Below, piece after piece: positions 21,555 to 29,715 of a stretch of 41,952 bases of DNA. This DNA is from Candidatus Woesearchaeota archaeon (lineage in GTDB: Archaea; Nanobdellota; Nanobdellia; Woesearchaeales; JACPBO01), in contig JACPBO010000020.1 of NCBI GenBank assembly GCA_016180285.1, positions 1-41,952 on the forward strand, in the 5' to 3' direction. A program made the position numbers and the translations under genes. How positions within the stretch are numbered: the stretch's first letter is position 1; every line of letters starts with the position of its first letter. The notes under the pieces are model-generated. The model did not search any database, had not been told where the DNA came from, and saw only the letters and a program-made list of their open reading frames with translations.

Positions 21555-23170
21555 GATGTGTACCCTAATGCATCTCTCACAAATCCCAAGAACAAAGGTG
21601 CTGGTTTAATTAATCTCGATTTGAGTTCAGGATGTGCTTGGGTGGCTCGGAATTTGCCATTACTCAATTCAATAAATTCTACGAGTTTTGTACCATCCTC
21701 CCTTATATGGTGCCCAGAGAATATTAAACCATGATTTTCAAGAATCTTATGGTGCTTTGGGTTGACTTCATATCTGTGTCTATGGCGTTCGATTACTTCT
21801 TTCTGCCCATATAACTCATAAACTTTAGTTCCTTCTTTCAAAATAGCTCTATACGCTCCAAGCCGCATAGTTGCGCCCTTTTCCCTGACATTTTTTTGTT
21901 CAGGCAGAATATCTATAACAGGGTTCTTTGTTTTCTCATCATTCTCGCTTGTGTTGGCGTCTTTAAGATTGCACACATTTCTTGCGAATTCAATAACCGC
22001 TAACTGCAATCCATAGCACAATCCAAGGAAAGGAATGTCATTTTCACGGGCATATTGTATCACTTTTATTTTTCCTTCTGTTCCCCTGGAGCCAAATCCG
22101 CCGGGAACAATAACGCCATTAACATCCTTTAAGGCATCTTCAACTTTTACTTTTCCATTCTCTATTTCTGTTGTTTCAATCCATTTCAGTTCAACTTTTG
22201 CATTGAGGTGCGCTCCTGCGTGCATCAATGCCTCTATGATGCTGGCATAAGAATCCATCAATGCAGTGTATTTGCCGCAGACTGCAATCTTGATCTTGTT
22301 TTTTGGGTTTTTTATGTTTGCAACTAATTTTTTCCATTCAGTTAAGTCCTTTATTTCCCTAAGAGCTAGTTTTTCCTTTAAAACTTTCAGCAATCCTTCC
22401 TTTTCAAAAATAAGAGGCAGCTCATAAGTTGTTTCCACTTTCGGGTCTGATATCACTTCCTCTTTCCTTACATTGGAAAACAAGGCGATCTTCTCCTTTA
22501 TCTTATCCTGCAAATACTCCTCCGACCTGCCTATCACAATATCAGGCTGTATTCCCCTCTGCTCTAGCATTGAAACGCTCTGCTGCGTTGGCTTGCTTTT
22601 CTGCTCCTCTACGCCTCCGACAACAGGAACAAATGCGAGATGAACATATAAGATATTTTCCCTTCCAACAATAGCTTTAAGCTGCCTTGTGGCCTCTATA
22701 AAGAGCATATTTTCCATATCCCCGACTGTGCCTCCGATTTCAACAAGCATAATGTCCGCTTTTTCCTCATTTGCGATTTCAAAAAGCCTGTTTTTAATTT
22801 CATCTGTAACATGGGGTATCATCTGCACAGTCTTGCCAAGATAATCGCCTTTTCTTTCGCGGTCAATAACCGCCTTGAAAACCTTTCCAGAAGTTAAGTT
22901 CCATTTGAACTTGCAGTCAATATTCAAGAAGCGCTCATAATGCCCGAAATCCATGTCAACCTCTCCTCCATCATCCAGCACGAAAACTTCGCCGTGCTCT
23001 ATCGGGTTCATTGTGCCGGGATCAACATTAAGGTAGCCGTCGCACTTTACCGGAATCACTTTGTAAGTTGAATTGAGAAGCCTTCCAATTGATGCAGTTA
23101 CGATCCCCTTGCCTAATCCAGAAAGAACTCCCCCAGTTACAATGATCCACTTTGTTTTATTAGTGAGCAT
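21551..23170 (-). CDS. pyrG: CTP synthase
   Basis: A complete CTP synthase, converting UTP to CTP with glutamine and ATP. The synthetase domain has VTGGVLSGLGKGI, VDPGTMNPIEHGEVFVLDDG and VEIGGTVGD. The C-terminal glutaminase domain has VPGGFGSRG and LGLCYGLQLA with the nucleophilic cysteine. HRHRYEVNP and ATQAHPELKSR lie near the end, the latter with the His and Glu of the triad. The 539 residues match the family. ATG 23170 is preferred over 23182 because a TTTATAAATAAAA box lies about 25 bases before it. Confidence 0.97.
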   Translation of the reverse strand: MLTNKTKWIIVTGGVLSGLGKGIVTASIGRLLNSTYKVIPVKCDGYLNVDPGTMNPIEHGEVFVLDDGGEVDMDFGHYERFLNIDCKFKWNLTSGKVFKAVIDRERKGDYLGKTVQMIPHVTDEIKNRLFEIANEEKADIMLVEIGGTVGDMENMLFIEATRQLKAIVGRENILYVHLAFVPVVGGVEEQKSKPTQQSVSMLEQRGIQPDIVIGRSEEYLQDKIKEKIALFSNVRKEEVISDPKVETTYELPLIFEKEGLLKVLKEKLALREIKDLTEWKKLVANIKNPKNKIKIAVCGKYTALMDSYASIIEALMHAGAHLNAKVELKWIETTEIENGKVKVEDALKDVNGVIVPGGFGSRGTEGKIKVIQYARENDIPFLGLCYGLQLAVIEFARNVCNLKDANTSENDEKTKNPVIDILPEQKNVREKGATMRLGAYRAILKEGTKVYELYGQKEVIERHRHRYEVNPKHHKILENHGLIFSGHHIREDGTKLVEFIELSNGKFRATQAHPELKSRLIKPAPLFLGFVRDALGYTS

Positions 23171-23214
23171 AACTAAGAACATATAGTTTTATTTATAAAG
23201 TTTTCTCAAAAATG

Positions 23215-23835
23215 TTAAAACATCTTAAAAATGCTGCTATAAACACTAAACCCATCAATTCCCGGAATCGGCAGCATGTTCAATATAAATAAAAACATAT
23301 TGATCTGCTTCGTCAAATACAATACCGGGTAATATCTTTTATTTATTTTCATTTTCTTTAAAACAATCCACGATCCAATCCACAATATCAGATTTACAAA
23401 AGGCCCGACAAATGCTATCACTCCGCTCTGCATGGAAGTCAGAGGCTGAAGCGGCATTACAAACCCTGGGATAAAGAAAATAAAGCCAAATCCAATTAGC
23501 TTCAGGAATATTCCGACCAACAGCCATCCATAGGCTGCGAAAAATGTTGCTGAAACTCCAAAAGCCATTGCAGCAAACTTATGCCCTAATTCATGCAGCG
23601 CAATTGCAGGAGCAACAGCAGCAACTGCAAACTTAAAGTTAGAAAAGCTTAATCTTCCGTAATGTTTCAAAGGGTCATATGATCCGGCAGCAGGCCTTCT
23701 GAAAATATCCTTGAAAATAAAGCCGATCACAATGCTCATGATTATTACATCTATTATTTCAAGGATCAGCGAATTGAAAGGTATGCCGATATTAAACATC
23801 CGCAATATATCCAGTCTTGTGAAGTCGAAGATCAT
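23215..23835 (-). CDS. Site-2-protease-like membrane peptidase (M50)
   Basis: A 206-residue membrane protein with five or so hydrophobic segments. ALHELGHKFAA is the zinc-binding HExxH, and NMLPIPGIDG matches the conserved Asn/Pro-Asp-Gly motif in the later helix that gives the third zinc ligand. It belongs to the M50 family, which cleaves within membranes, often releasing regulators. Substrate unknown. I start it at ATG 23835 because ACTATTTAAATG lies about 25-30 bases upstream; in-frame methionines up to 23859 exist. Confidence 0.88.
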   Translation of the reverse strand: MIFDFTRLDILRMFNIGIPFNSLILEIIDVIIMSIVIGFIFKDIFRRPAAGSYDPLKHYGRLSFSNFKFAVAAVAPAIALHELGHKFAAMAFGVSATFFAAYGWLLVGIFLKLIGFGFIFFIPGFVMPLQPLTSMQSGVIAFVGPFVNLILWIGSWIVLKKMKINKRYYPVLYLTKQINMFLFILNMLPIPGIDGFSVYSSIFKMF

Positions 23836-23933
23836 GGATAAAAAAGAAATATGCATCATTTAAATAGTTTCCTGTAAAGTTGGGTTCTCTAAAAACACAA
23901 ATAATATAAATTCGTCTGGTTTTATGCTTATAA

Positions 23934-24728
23934 ATGAATTATGACTATGTAACAGAATTTGGAAAAAAATTAAGAGAAGAATATCTGATCCTAGGAAAAA
24001 AAGATTGTCTCAATCGATTATTTCGAATAGACGATATAATTTTGCTTGAAACTAGATATGATGGCGAACCTCTTTTTCCAGTGCTAAAGCAGCCAAAAAC
24101 AATCTGTAAAATAGTGCTTGACGAAACTATACCTTGTTTGCTATGCGATACCATGACAATTTATCATCCTAACCTTTATTTAACCCTTGCAGGTAGAGGG
24201 CCTTTCGCACAATTATTGGGATCAATAGACTGCCTTCCAGCATTGCCTTATCTTAATGAAGCACTTAACCATGATCTAGATCCTTCTATGAGAGGTTGGA
24301 CTGCTGAAGCTCTTGGTCTTTTTGGAAAAAGAGCCCTTCCACTCTTGAATAGTGCCCTTAAAAAAGAAGAAAATGAAGGGGTTATAACTGATATTGCAAG
24401 TTCAATGTTATTTTTAGCTGATGAAAGCTCATTGCCTTCTTTGATTGAAAAAGCTGATTATCTGGTGAATAAATTGCAAAGCATTACAAATGATGAAGAG
24501 AGATTTGACCATATTCTTTTATGCCAACTCCAAGAACTTTTTAAGGTATTGAGTTATATTAAACATCCTAAGTCTTTAGCTTGCTTAAAATACCATCTTC
24601 ATAACGAAAATGATAAAGTCTCCTGGATGGCTTCAAGATATGTTAGATATTACGAAAAAGAAGTAGAGCAAATGCCAAAAATAATAGCTGCGCCAACAAT
24701 CAATGCCCGCTTACATATTGATGATTAA
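23934..24728 (+). CDS. HEAT-repeat-like protein
   Basis: A soluble 264-residue protein. The central part shows HEAT-like helical pairs (LGSIDCLPALPYLNEALNH, MRGWTAEALGLFGKRALPLL, SMLFLADESSLPSLIEKA and SYIKHPKSLACLKYHLHN). The N-terminal 80 residues look like a separate domain with three cysteines. HEAT repeats mediate protein contacts; no catalytic function is apparent. The gene has its own promoter region and stands 47 bases before the antiporter-like gene on the same strand. Confidence 0.65.
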   Translation: MNYDYVTEFGKKLREEYLILGKKDCLNRLFRIDDIILLETRYDGEPLFPVLKQPKTICKIVLDETIPCLLCDTMTIYHPNLYLTLAGRGPFAQLLGSIDCLPALPYLNEALNHDLDPSMRGWTAEALGLFGKRALPLLNSALKKEENEGVITDIASSMLFLADESSLPSLIEKADYLVNKLQSITNDEERFDHILLCQLQELFKVLSYIKHPKSLACLKYHLHNENDKVSWMASRYVRYYEKEVEQMPKIIAAPTINARLHIDD

Positions 24729-24775
24729 TTTACTTTCCCATAACATTTATATATTGATCTTTAAAATCTTTTCTT

Positions 24776-25762
24776 ATGTTTGAAATAATATTATTATTGG
24801 CATTTATAATCCTTTTGAGCATAATATTCATTACACTCGGCTCTGACTGGGCAACTGATTCTTTGATCCCTCTTGCTCAGAAGCTCGGAACAACACACGT
24901 CGCTATTGGCCTGATACTTGTTTCAATAATGGTCAGCCTGCCTGAAATAATAGTTGCTGTCTGGGCTGCAAAGCTGGGCCATATAGATATAAGCTTGGGC
25001 GTCATAATCGGCTCAATAATATGCAACATAGGCTTAATGACCGGCTTGTCTGCAATGATAAAGCCGCTTAAGGTCAGCAGGTCTTTGATTTTAAGGGACA
25101 GCATATTTGCCCTGTGCGTTGCTATTGTTGTTCTTGTTTTAAGCATGGATTATCAGATTACAAGATCTGAAGGATTTGCATTCATCCTTATTTTTATACC
25201 CTATTTGATTAATGTCTGGGTTCAGGAAAAATCAAAGCATGAAGCCCAGAAAGAAAAAGAGCTGAAGGAAGTAGAGATAGAGCTGGACTTTATCGGCCTG
25301 CAGTTCGGCAAAATAAAAGCAGGAGTTTTGAGCTTTATTTTCGGCATGGTCCTTCTCTTGATAGGATCATATCTTTTTTCAAAATCATTAACATGGATAT
25401 CTGGCGCATTTGGATTTTCAGACCTTCTTATCGGCCTGACAATAGGCGCAATAGGCCCTTCTATACCTAATATAGCAGCCGCAATCCAGGCAACATTAAA
25501 AAACATGGAAGAAGTTGCTGTTTCAGAAACACTTGGCTCAAATATATTTACGCTGCTAGTTACATTAGGAATTTTATCAATCATACAGCCGATAACAATA
25601 ACAGCAGGATGGCTGCGCTTTGACATTCCGATAATGGTCGCAATGAGCATGCTGCTGCTTACATTTATGGTTTACAGGCAGAGGATAACAAGAGCAGAAG
25701 GATGGATATTGTTTTTGGGCTACATTGCTGTTTTAATAATGAACATAGTTATACATGTGTGA
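24776..25762 (+). CDS. CaCA-family Na+/Ca2+ antiporter-like membrane protein
   Basis: A 328-residue protein with about ten membrane helices in two inverted halves separated by a charged loop (EKSKHEAQKEKELKEVEIEL). The first alpha-repeat reads SIMVSLPEIIVAV and GVIIGSIICNIGLM; the second reads GAIGPSIPNIAAAI and SETLGSNIFTLLV. The family norm is a GTSxPE motif with a glutamate in each repeat. Here only the first keeps Glu, while the second has Asn (PNI). Cation exchange may therefore be altered or lost. The next small gene starts seven bases after the stop. Confidence 0.85.
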   Translation: MFEIILLLAFIILLSIIFITLGSDWATDSLIPLAQKLGTTHVAIGLILVSIMVSLPEIIVAVWAAKLGHIDISLGVIIGSIICNIGLMTGLSAMIKPLKVSRSLILRDSIFALCVAIVVLVLSMDYQITRSEGFAFILIFIPYLINVWVQEKSKHEAQKEKELKEVEIELDFIGLQFGKIKAGVLSFIFGMVLLLIGSYLFSKSLTWISGAFGFSDLLIGLTIGAIGPSIPNIAAAIQATLKNMEEVAVSETLGSNIFTLLVTLGILSIIQPITITAGWLRFDIPIMVAMSMLLLTFMVYRQRITRAEGWILFLGYIAVLIMNIVIHV

Positions 25763-25768
25763 TGCAAA

Positions 25769-26125
25769 ATGACAGAGCTAATAGCCTGCCTCTCGGCAGC
25801 AAAAATAACGCAAGATTATCTGGTTAAATTAATTAACAGCCAGCAGTGGGAAAAAGTGCTCCTTGTGGCAGATGATCTCTGCAGAAAGGATTTTCCTAAA
25901 GTGAAGAATGTTGAATTTATAATCACAGATCCAAAAGAGCCGCTGCAGAAACTAAGCGAAAACATAAAAAAACAGCTTGAGAAAAAGATAACAGGCATAG
26001 AGGTTGCCTTCAACATGATCGCAGGGTCAGGAAAAGAGCACATGGCTGTATTGTCAGCATTATTAAAGCTCGGAGTTGGGATAAGGTTGATTGTGCTGAC
26101 TGAGAATGGTGCTCTAGAACTGTAA
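25769..26125 (+). CDS. Small Rossmann-like protein resembling a CARF domain
   Basis: A 118-residue alpha/beta protein. Alternating strands and helices (KVLLVADDLC, NVEFIITDPKE, KLSENIKKQLEKK, GIEVAFNMIAGSGKEHMAVLSALLKLGVGIRLIVLT) resemble CARF domains, whose hallmark is an Asn-x-Thr-Gly-Gly-x-Lys-x-Met loop that binds cyclic oligoadenylate. Here the matching loop is NMIAGSGKEHM. It lacks any effector or HTH domain. It could be a stand-alone sensor, a ring-nuclease-like protein, or an unrelated Rossmann protein. No CRISPR genes are in the window. It lies seven bases after the antiporter-like gene, so the two are likely co-transcribed. Confidence 0.6.
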   Translation: MTELIACLSAAKITQDYLVKLINSQQWEKVLLVADDLCRKDFPKVKNVEFIITDPKEPLQKLSENIKKQLEKKITGIEVAFNMIAGSGKEHMAVLSALLKLGVGIRLIVLTENGALEL

Positions 26126-26126
26126 T

Positions 26127-26819
26127 TTATTTCATTATCTTATACAATTGATAAAGCAATCTATCTGTTGCCCTTACAAGATCAACATTAACGCCCTTGA
26201 TCACAACACAATTACCCTTAAGCTCTACTTCAGCTTTTCCAGTTTCTTTTAAGTAAATAACCGGCTCATTTGTGTTTGTGCAGTTGATGATCGGCCTTAC
26301 GGCGCAGGGAATTGTCCTGTTTTCAGAGCATGCTGCAACAGGCATTAGTCCAAGGCCCTGCACCATGTTCAGGCTTAATTCAGCAGCAGCCAGTGCAACA
26401 TAGCCTGCCCCGGATTCTGCCGGATCAGAAGTCAAATAAATGCTTTTGCTGAAATTAAACCTGCCATCAATTTTTCCTAAAATCGATATATTTTTTATTT
26501 CGCCGGGATTGTAATGCAGCGGAATGTTGAAAATGTTGTTTTCGTTCTGTATCTGAGTGTACCACATGCCGCCTATTTTGGTGAACTTATATGCGCCGTA
26601 TTTGTATTCCTGCGGATTTTCTTCCTTGCTGTAGAAATACTTTACGCTGAATATTAATGCGAATGCAACGATCAAAACAATAATGGCTATTAGAAAAACC
26701 CTTATTGCCTTTTTGCTGTCGGTTTTTTCCTCTTCATCAGGTTCCTTTTCATCATCATCTTCAAGTGTTTTTTCTATCTCAGACACATCCTTGATCACTT
26801 CTTCATCTGCTTTTTTCAT
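26127..26819 (-). CDS. Single-pass membrane protein, paralogue of the protein at 27.2 kb
   Basis: A 230-residue protein, started at ATG 26819, which overlaps the upstream stop by four bases. It has an acidic cytoplasmic N-terminus (with DDDEKEPDEEEKTDSKK), one membrane helix (about 42-65, VFLIAIIVLIVAFALIFSVKYF) and an outer domain with four cysteines, including CSENRTIPCAV. Its pattern YGAYKFTKIGGMWYTQI ... VELKGNCVVIKG ... TDRLLYQLYKIMK matches that of the 192-residue protein encoded two genes upstream. Function unknown; the pair may form a surface complex. Confidence 0.75.
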   Translation of the reverse strand: MKKADEEVIKDVSEIEKTLEDDDEKEPDEEEKTDSKKAIRVFLIAIIVLIVAFALIFSVKYFYSKEENPQEYKYGAYKFTKIGGMWYTQIQNENNIFNIPLHYNPGEIKNISILGKIDGRFNFSKSIYLTSDPAESGAGYVALAAAELSLNMVQGLGLMPVAACSENRTIPCAVRPIINCTNTNEPVIYLKETGKAEVELKGNCVVIKGVNVDLVRATDRLLYQLYKIMK

Positions 26820-27151
26820 TTCAGTATGTCTGCTGCCCTTTTTATTGCAACAAAGCCATATGCCCATAATATCGGCAGCCATACGGGCATAACTCCAAAC
26901 AGGCTTCTTCTTTCAAATGTTTCTGACCCTGTAGAAATGAATAAATATTCAAAGAAAAACATCATGGCAAAGCCCAAAACCAAAAAAACAGCGTCACCCT
27001 TCTCATATCTGACCAAAAAAGAAATGGCAATAATAACAAGGTATATTGCAGCCAGAATATAGTCATTTTTCACAAATGGAGTAAGGACTATCATAAGCAA
27101 TACAGGAGTTGCTTCAATGAATACTCCGAATATGTTTTTAACAATGTCCAT
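26816..27151 (-). CDS. Small multi-pass membrane protein
   Basis: A 111-residue protein with about four membrane helices (FGVFIEATPVLLMIVLTPF, YILAAIYLVIIAISFLV, AVFLVLGFAMMFFFEYLF and LPILWAYGFVAIKRA). No family is recognised. It lies between two paralogous single-pass proteins: its start is one base after the upstream stop, and its stop overlaps the downstream start. It is probably the membrane anchor of a three-protein unit. Confidence 0.75.
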   Translation of the reverse strand: MDIVKNIFGVFIEATPVLLMIVLTPFVKNDYILAAIYLVIIAISFLVRYEKGDAVFLVLGFAMMFFFEYLFISTGSETFERRSLFGVMPVWLPILWAYGFVAIKRAADILK

Positions 27152-27152
27152 T

Positions 27153-27731
27153 TTATTTTATTATTCCAAATAATCCAAATAATACCCTGTCCTTCAATCT
27201 TATAAGGCCTTCTTCATTAGTTGAATGAATGGATATGCAGTTCCCTTCCAAATCAACCCCTGTTTCATTGGAATAAGACAGCTCTATGACAGGCACAGTC
27301 GCTGTTGCATTCCTGCAGCTGACAACAGGAAGCTTGTACTCGCTTTCATTCATCAGCGAGGCTGCCGCATATATCTTTAAATTCTGCCACAGCGCATTTT
27401 GAAGGTCATACTGCGCTTTTCCCATTATCTTGCGCGTGTCTTGTGAAATATCGTAAGTGATATAAAGCATTTTAGTGTTCAATACCTTATTTACAGCATC
27501 ATTGCTTAAATTTATGTCTTCGACATTTTTTGGAAAATTGTCAAAATAAACATTCTTCCCATTTATTTTTGTTGCAAAAAGATTTCCATTTTGTGAGAAA
27601 CTATAGCCGTTATACTTCAGCTTTACAACATTTGTATACCTGTCGAAAATAACGGCAAATGTGCTGAACACCATTATGAATGCCAAAAATAATGTCACAA
27701 GTACTTGTTTGTTTATTCTTCGCTTTTTCAT
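27153..27731 (-). CDS. Single-pass membrane protein, first gene of a three-gene unit
   Basis: A 192-residue protein from ATG 27731. One N-terminal membrane helix (about 8-28, VLVTLFLAFIMVFSTFAVIF) is followed by an outer domain with YNGYSFSQNGNLFATKINGK, VVSCRNATATVPVIEL, VDLEGNCISIHS and a C-terminal DRVLFGLFGIIK. These elements recur in order in the paralogue at 26127-26819. Two cysteines are conserved between the two. Function unknown. Confidence 0.75.
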   Translation of the reverse strand: MKKRRINKQVLVTLFLAFIMVFSTFAVIFDRYTNVVKLKYNGYSFSQNGNLFATKINGKNVYFDNFPKNVEDINLSNDAVNKVLNTKMLYITYDISQDTRKIMGKAQYDLQNALWQNLKIYAAASLMNESEYKLPVVSCRNATATVPVIELSYSNETGVDLEGNCISIHSTNEEGLIRLKDRVLFGLFGIIK

Positions 27732-27781
27732 AAGCAAATGAAGAAATGGCTTATTTATATGTTTTTCTAAATGTTTTTGTT

Positions 27782-28753
27782 TTATTCAGGCAAATATGAT
27801 AATTTATGCTCTTCATATATTAAAACAGAATTATAGCTTTTAATATCTTTGCTAAAAGCATCTTTTATCCCTTTTAAAATCGCTCTTAATTCTTTATCAC
27901 CTTTTACTTCCAAATCAATTCCTAGGTCATAAGAGCCAAGATATTTGACAAAATAGATTATGTTTGGATGCTGTTTGAAATATTGAAATATCTTTTTGAT
28001 GTTTTCAAAATTCTGAAGCCTAAATAGGACATTATGATACTGATAACCTAATTGCGATGTGTTTATTATAGGTCTAAACGCCTGGATTATGTTTTTCTTT
28101 TGCAGTTGTCTTATTCTGTAAGCAATAGCTTCTGCGGTTAGGTCTAACTTGCTTGCTATTTCGTACAATGGAATTCTTGAATTGTTTGCTAAAATTTTAA
28201 TAATCTGCAAGTCTGTTTTATCCAAATCAAATTCAGGCTCTCCTGAATAGAAAATATCAGGAGAATCATCAAATTTTTTATTAAACAAATAAGCTTTTCT
28301 ACAGGCATGATTCTCTGTTATTACAATAACATCCCTTTCCTGCACATATTGAGAGTATTTATTCAAAAAATCTGTGAAAAAATCATCAAAAACAATCGGG
28401 CTTTTTACCCATGCAATAGCCATTAGATTGTAATAGCCATCGCAGCTTACAATCCAGCCAACATATGGGCTTTTAATAAAATAGTCAATAATCTCTTTTT
28501 CTATTTCTGAGGTGATATTCTGAAATGTAAGCATTAATTTATAAGTCATATAACCAAGTTTTGTTATGTTTAAAACAGAGTAATATCCTTTAATTATACT
28601 ATCGTTCTCTAACTTCTTTATCCTGTAATTTACTACGTCCTTGCTTACACCAACTTTTTTGGCTATTTGCGAATTGCTTTGCCGGGCATTTAAGTCTAAT
28701 TGCTCCAGTATCTTTCTGTCCTTAATGTCTAATTGTATTGAATTTTGTGACAT
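27782..28753 (-). CDS. Tandem Lrp/AsnC-type transcription regulator
   Basis: A 323-residue regulator made of two Lrp/AsnC units in a row. Each has a winged helix (DRKILEQLDLNARQSNSQIA... VSKDVVNYRIKKLE; DLQIIKILANNSRIPLYEIA... LTAEAIAYRIRQLQ), followed by an RAM-like ligand/oligomerisation domain (MTYKLMLTFQN..., YHNVLFRLQN...). Single-unit family members are about 150 residues. The fused dimer is a known archaeal form. It is divergent from the lipoprotein/radical SAM operon, with 122 bases between start codons, so it may regulate that operon as well as itself. Confidence 0.9.
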   Translation of the reverse strand: MSQNSIQLDIKDRKILEQLDLNARQSNSQIAKKVGVSKDVVNYRIKKLENDSIIKGYYSVLNITKLGYMTYKLMLTFQNITSEIEKEIIDYFIKSPYVGWIVSCDGYYNLMAIAWVKSPIVFDDFFTDFLNKYSQYVQERDVIVITENHACRKAYLFNKKFDDSPDIFYSGEPEFDLDKTDLQIIKILANNSRIPLYEIASKLDLTAEAIAYRIRQLQKKNIIQAFRPIINTSQLGYQYHNVLFRLQNFENIKKIFQYFKQHPNIIYFVKYLGSYDLGIDLEVKGDKELRAILKGIKDAFSKDIKSYNSVLIYEEHKLSYLPE

Positions 28754-28875
28754 ATTCCATTATACCTAAAAATAAGTATTTAAATATTTCGATTTGATGG
28801 ATTTTTATAACAGAAGTTTCTTATAATAGAGTGTTATTACTATGTTATGATAAATAAATGCAAGAAGGAATTAAA

Positions 28876-29715
28876 ATGACAATCAAAAAAACATTAACAT
28901 CAATTGTTTTGACAGGAGCATTAGTTTTAGGTATTGCTGGATGTGGAATACAATATCCAGATGAGATTCCTACTAAGGTAATTAAGAAACATGAGATACA
29001 TAAATCTATCAAAGAAAACTTGAATGAGGAAAGAACAAGTCTGTTTGAAATTGGCGATCAGGAATATCTTGAAGTCTATCGCATTAAACCGGAATTCAAA
29101 GGAAAGAACATCACATTAATTGATTCGGTGCTACTTTACCCGGATAAAGAGACAGTCTGTAATGAACTTTATAAGTATAAAGGGCAGAAACCAAGGTATT
29201 TTAATGCTCATGCAGAAGTTATTGTTTATGGTGATGTTGATTCTTTGGATAAAAAGAAGTTTTATGACGCATCTGGCAATTTGTATCTACAGAAAACAAT
29301 CGATGGAATTAATTTTCTTTCAGATTTAGAGAAAAAAATCAAGATAGAAAAAGGAAGTTTAGAGCATATTGGTAATATTGATTTTGGTATAGTCGGGCAA
29401 CTTAGGTTGAATAGTGAATTTAGTGAACAATCGTTTTATGATGGGACAAGTTTGTGGTATAATAATACACTCTTGCTTGCAGTTCAAAAAACAATTGATT
29501 CAGCAAAACAAAAGCATGTGACTCATGTTTATCTTGAGCTTAGCGGTAGTGCACCAGATGGTATTCGTTTAAGTGGTAGTTTTTCTGGAGGATTAGTCTT
29601 CTCAACAGGAGAAATCACAAATCAATCAGACTATCTTATCAAAGCCGTAGCTGAGTTATATACAAAAACTGCGAACGAATCTTTAGGAATAAATCAAGGA
29701 GGGGAAAGAAAATGA
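28876..29715 (+). CDS. Lipoprotein of unknown function
   Basis: A 279-residue exported protein. The N-terminus has two lysines (TIKK), a hydrophobic segment (TSIVLTGALVLGIAGC) and a lipobox with Cys23 as the lipid-modified residue. The ATG at 28876 is preceded by GAAGGA. The mature part has no motif I know. One segment (FYDGTSLWYNNTLLLAVQKT, SAKQKHVTHVYLELSGSAP) may be a single compact domain. It overlaps the radical SAM gene by four bases, which makes a joint role likely: the radical SAM enzyme may act on this protein or supply its partner. Confidence 0.75.
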   Translation: MTIKKTLTSIVLTGALVLGIAGCGIQYPDEIPTKVIKKHEIHKSIKENLNEERTSLFEIGDQEYLEVYRIKPEFKGKNITLIDSVLLYPDKETVCNELYKYKGQKPRYFNAHAEVIVYGDVDSLDKKKFYDASGNLYLQKTIDGINFLSDLEKKIKIEKGSLEHIGNIDFGIVGQLRLNSEFSEQSFYDGTSLWYNNTLLLAVQKTIDSAKQKHVTHVYLELSGSAPDGIRLSGSFSGGLVFSTGEITNQSDYLIKAVAELYTKTANESLGINQGGERK

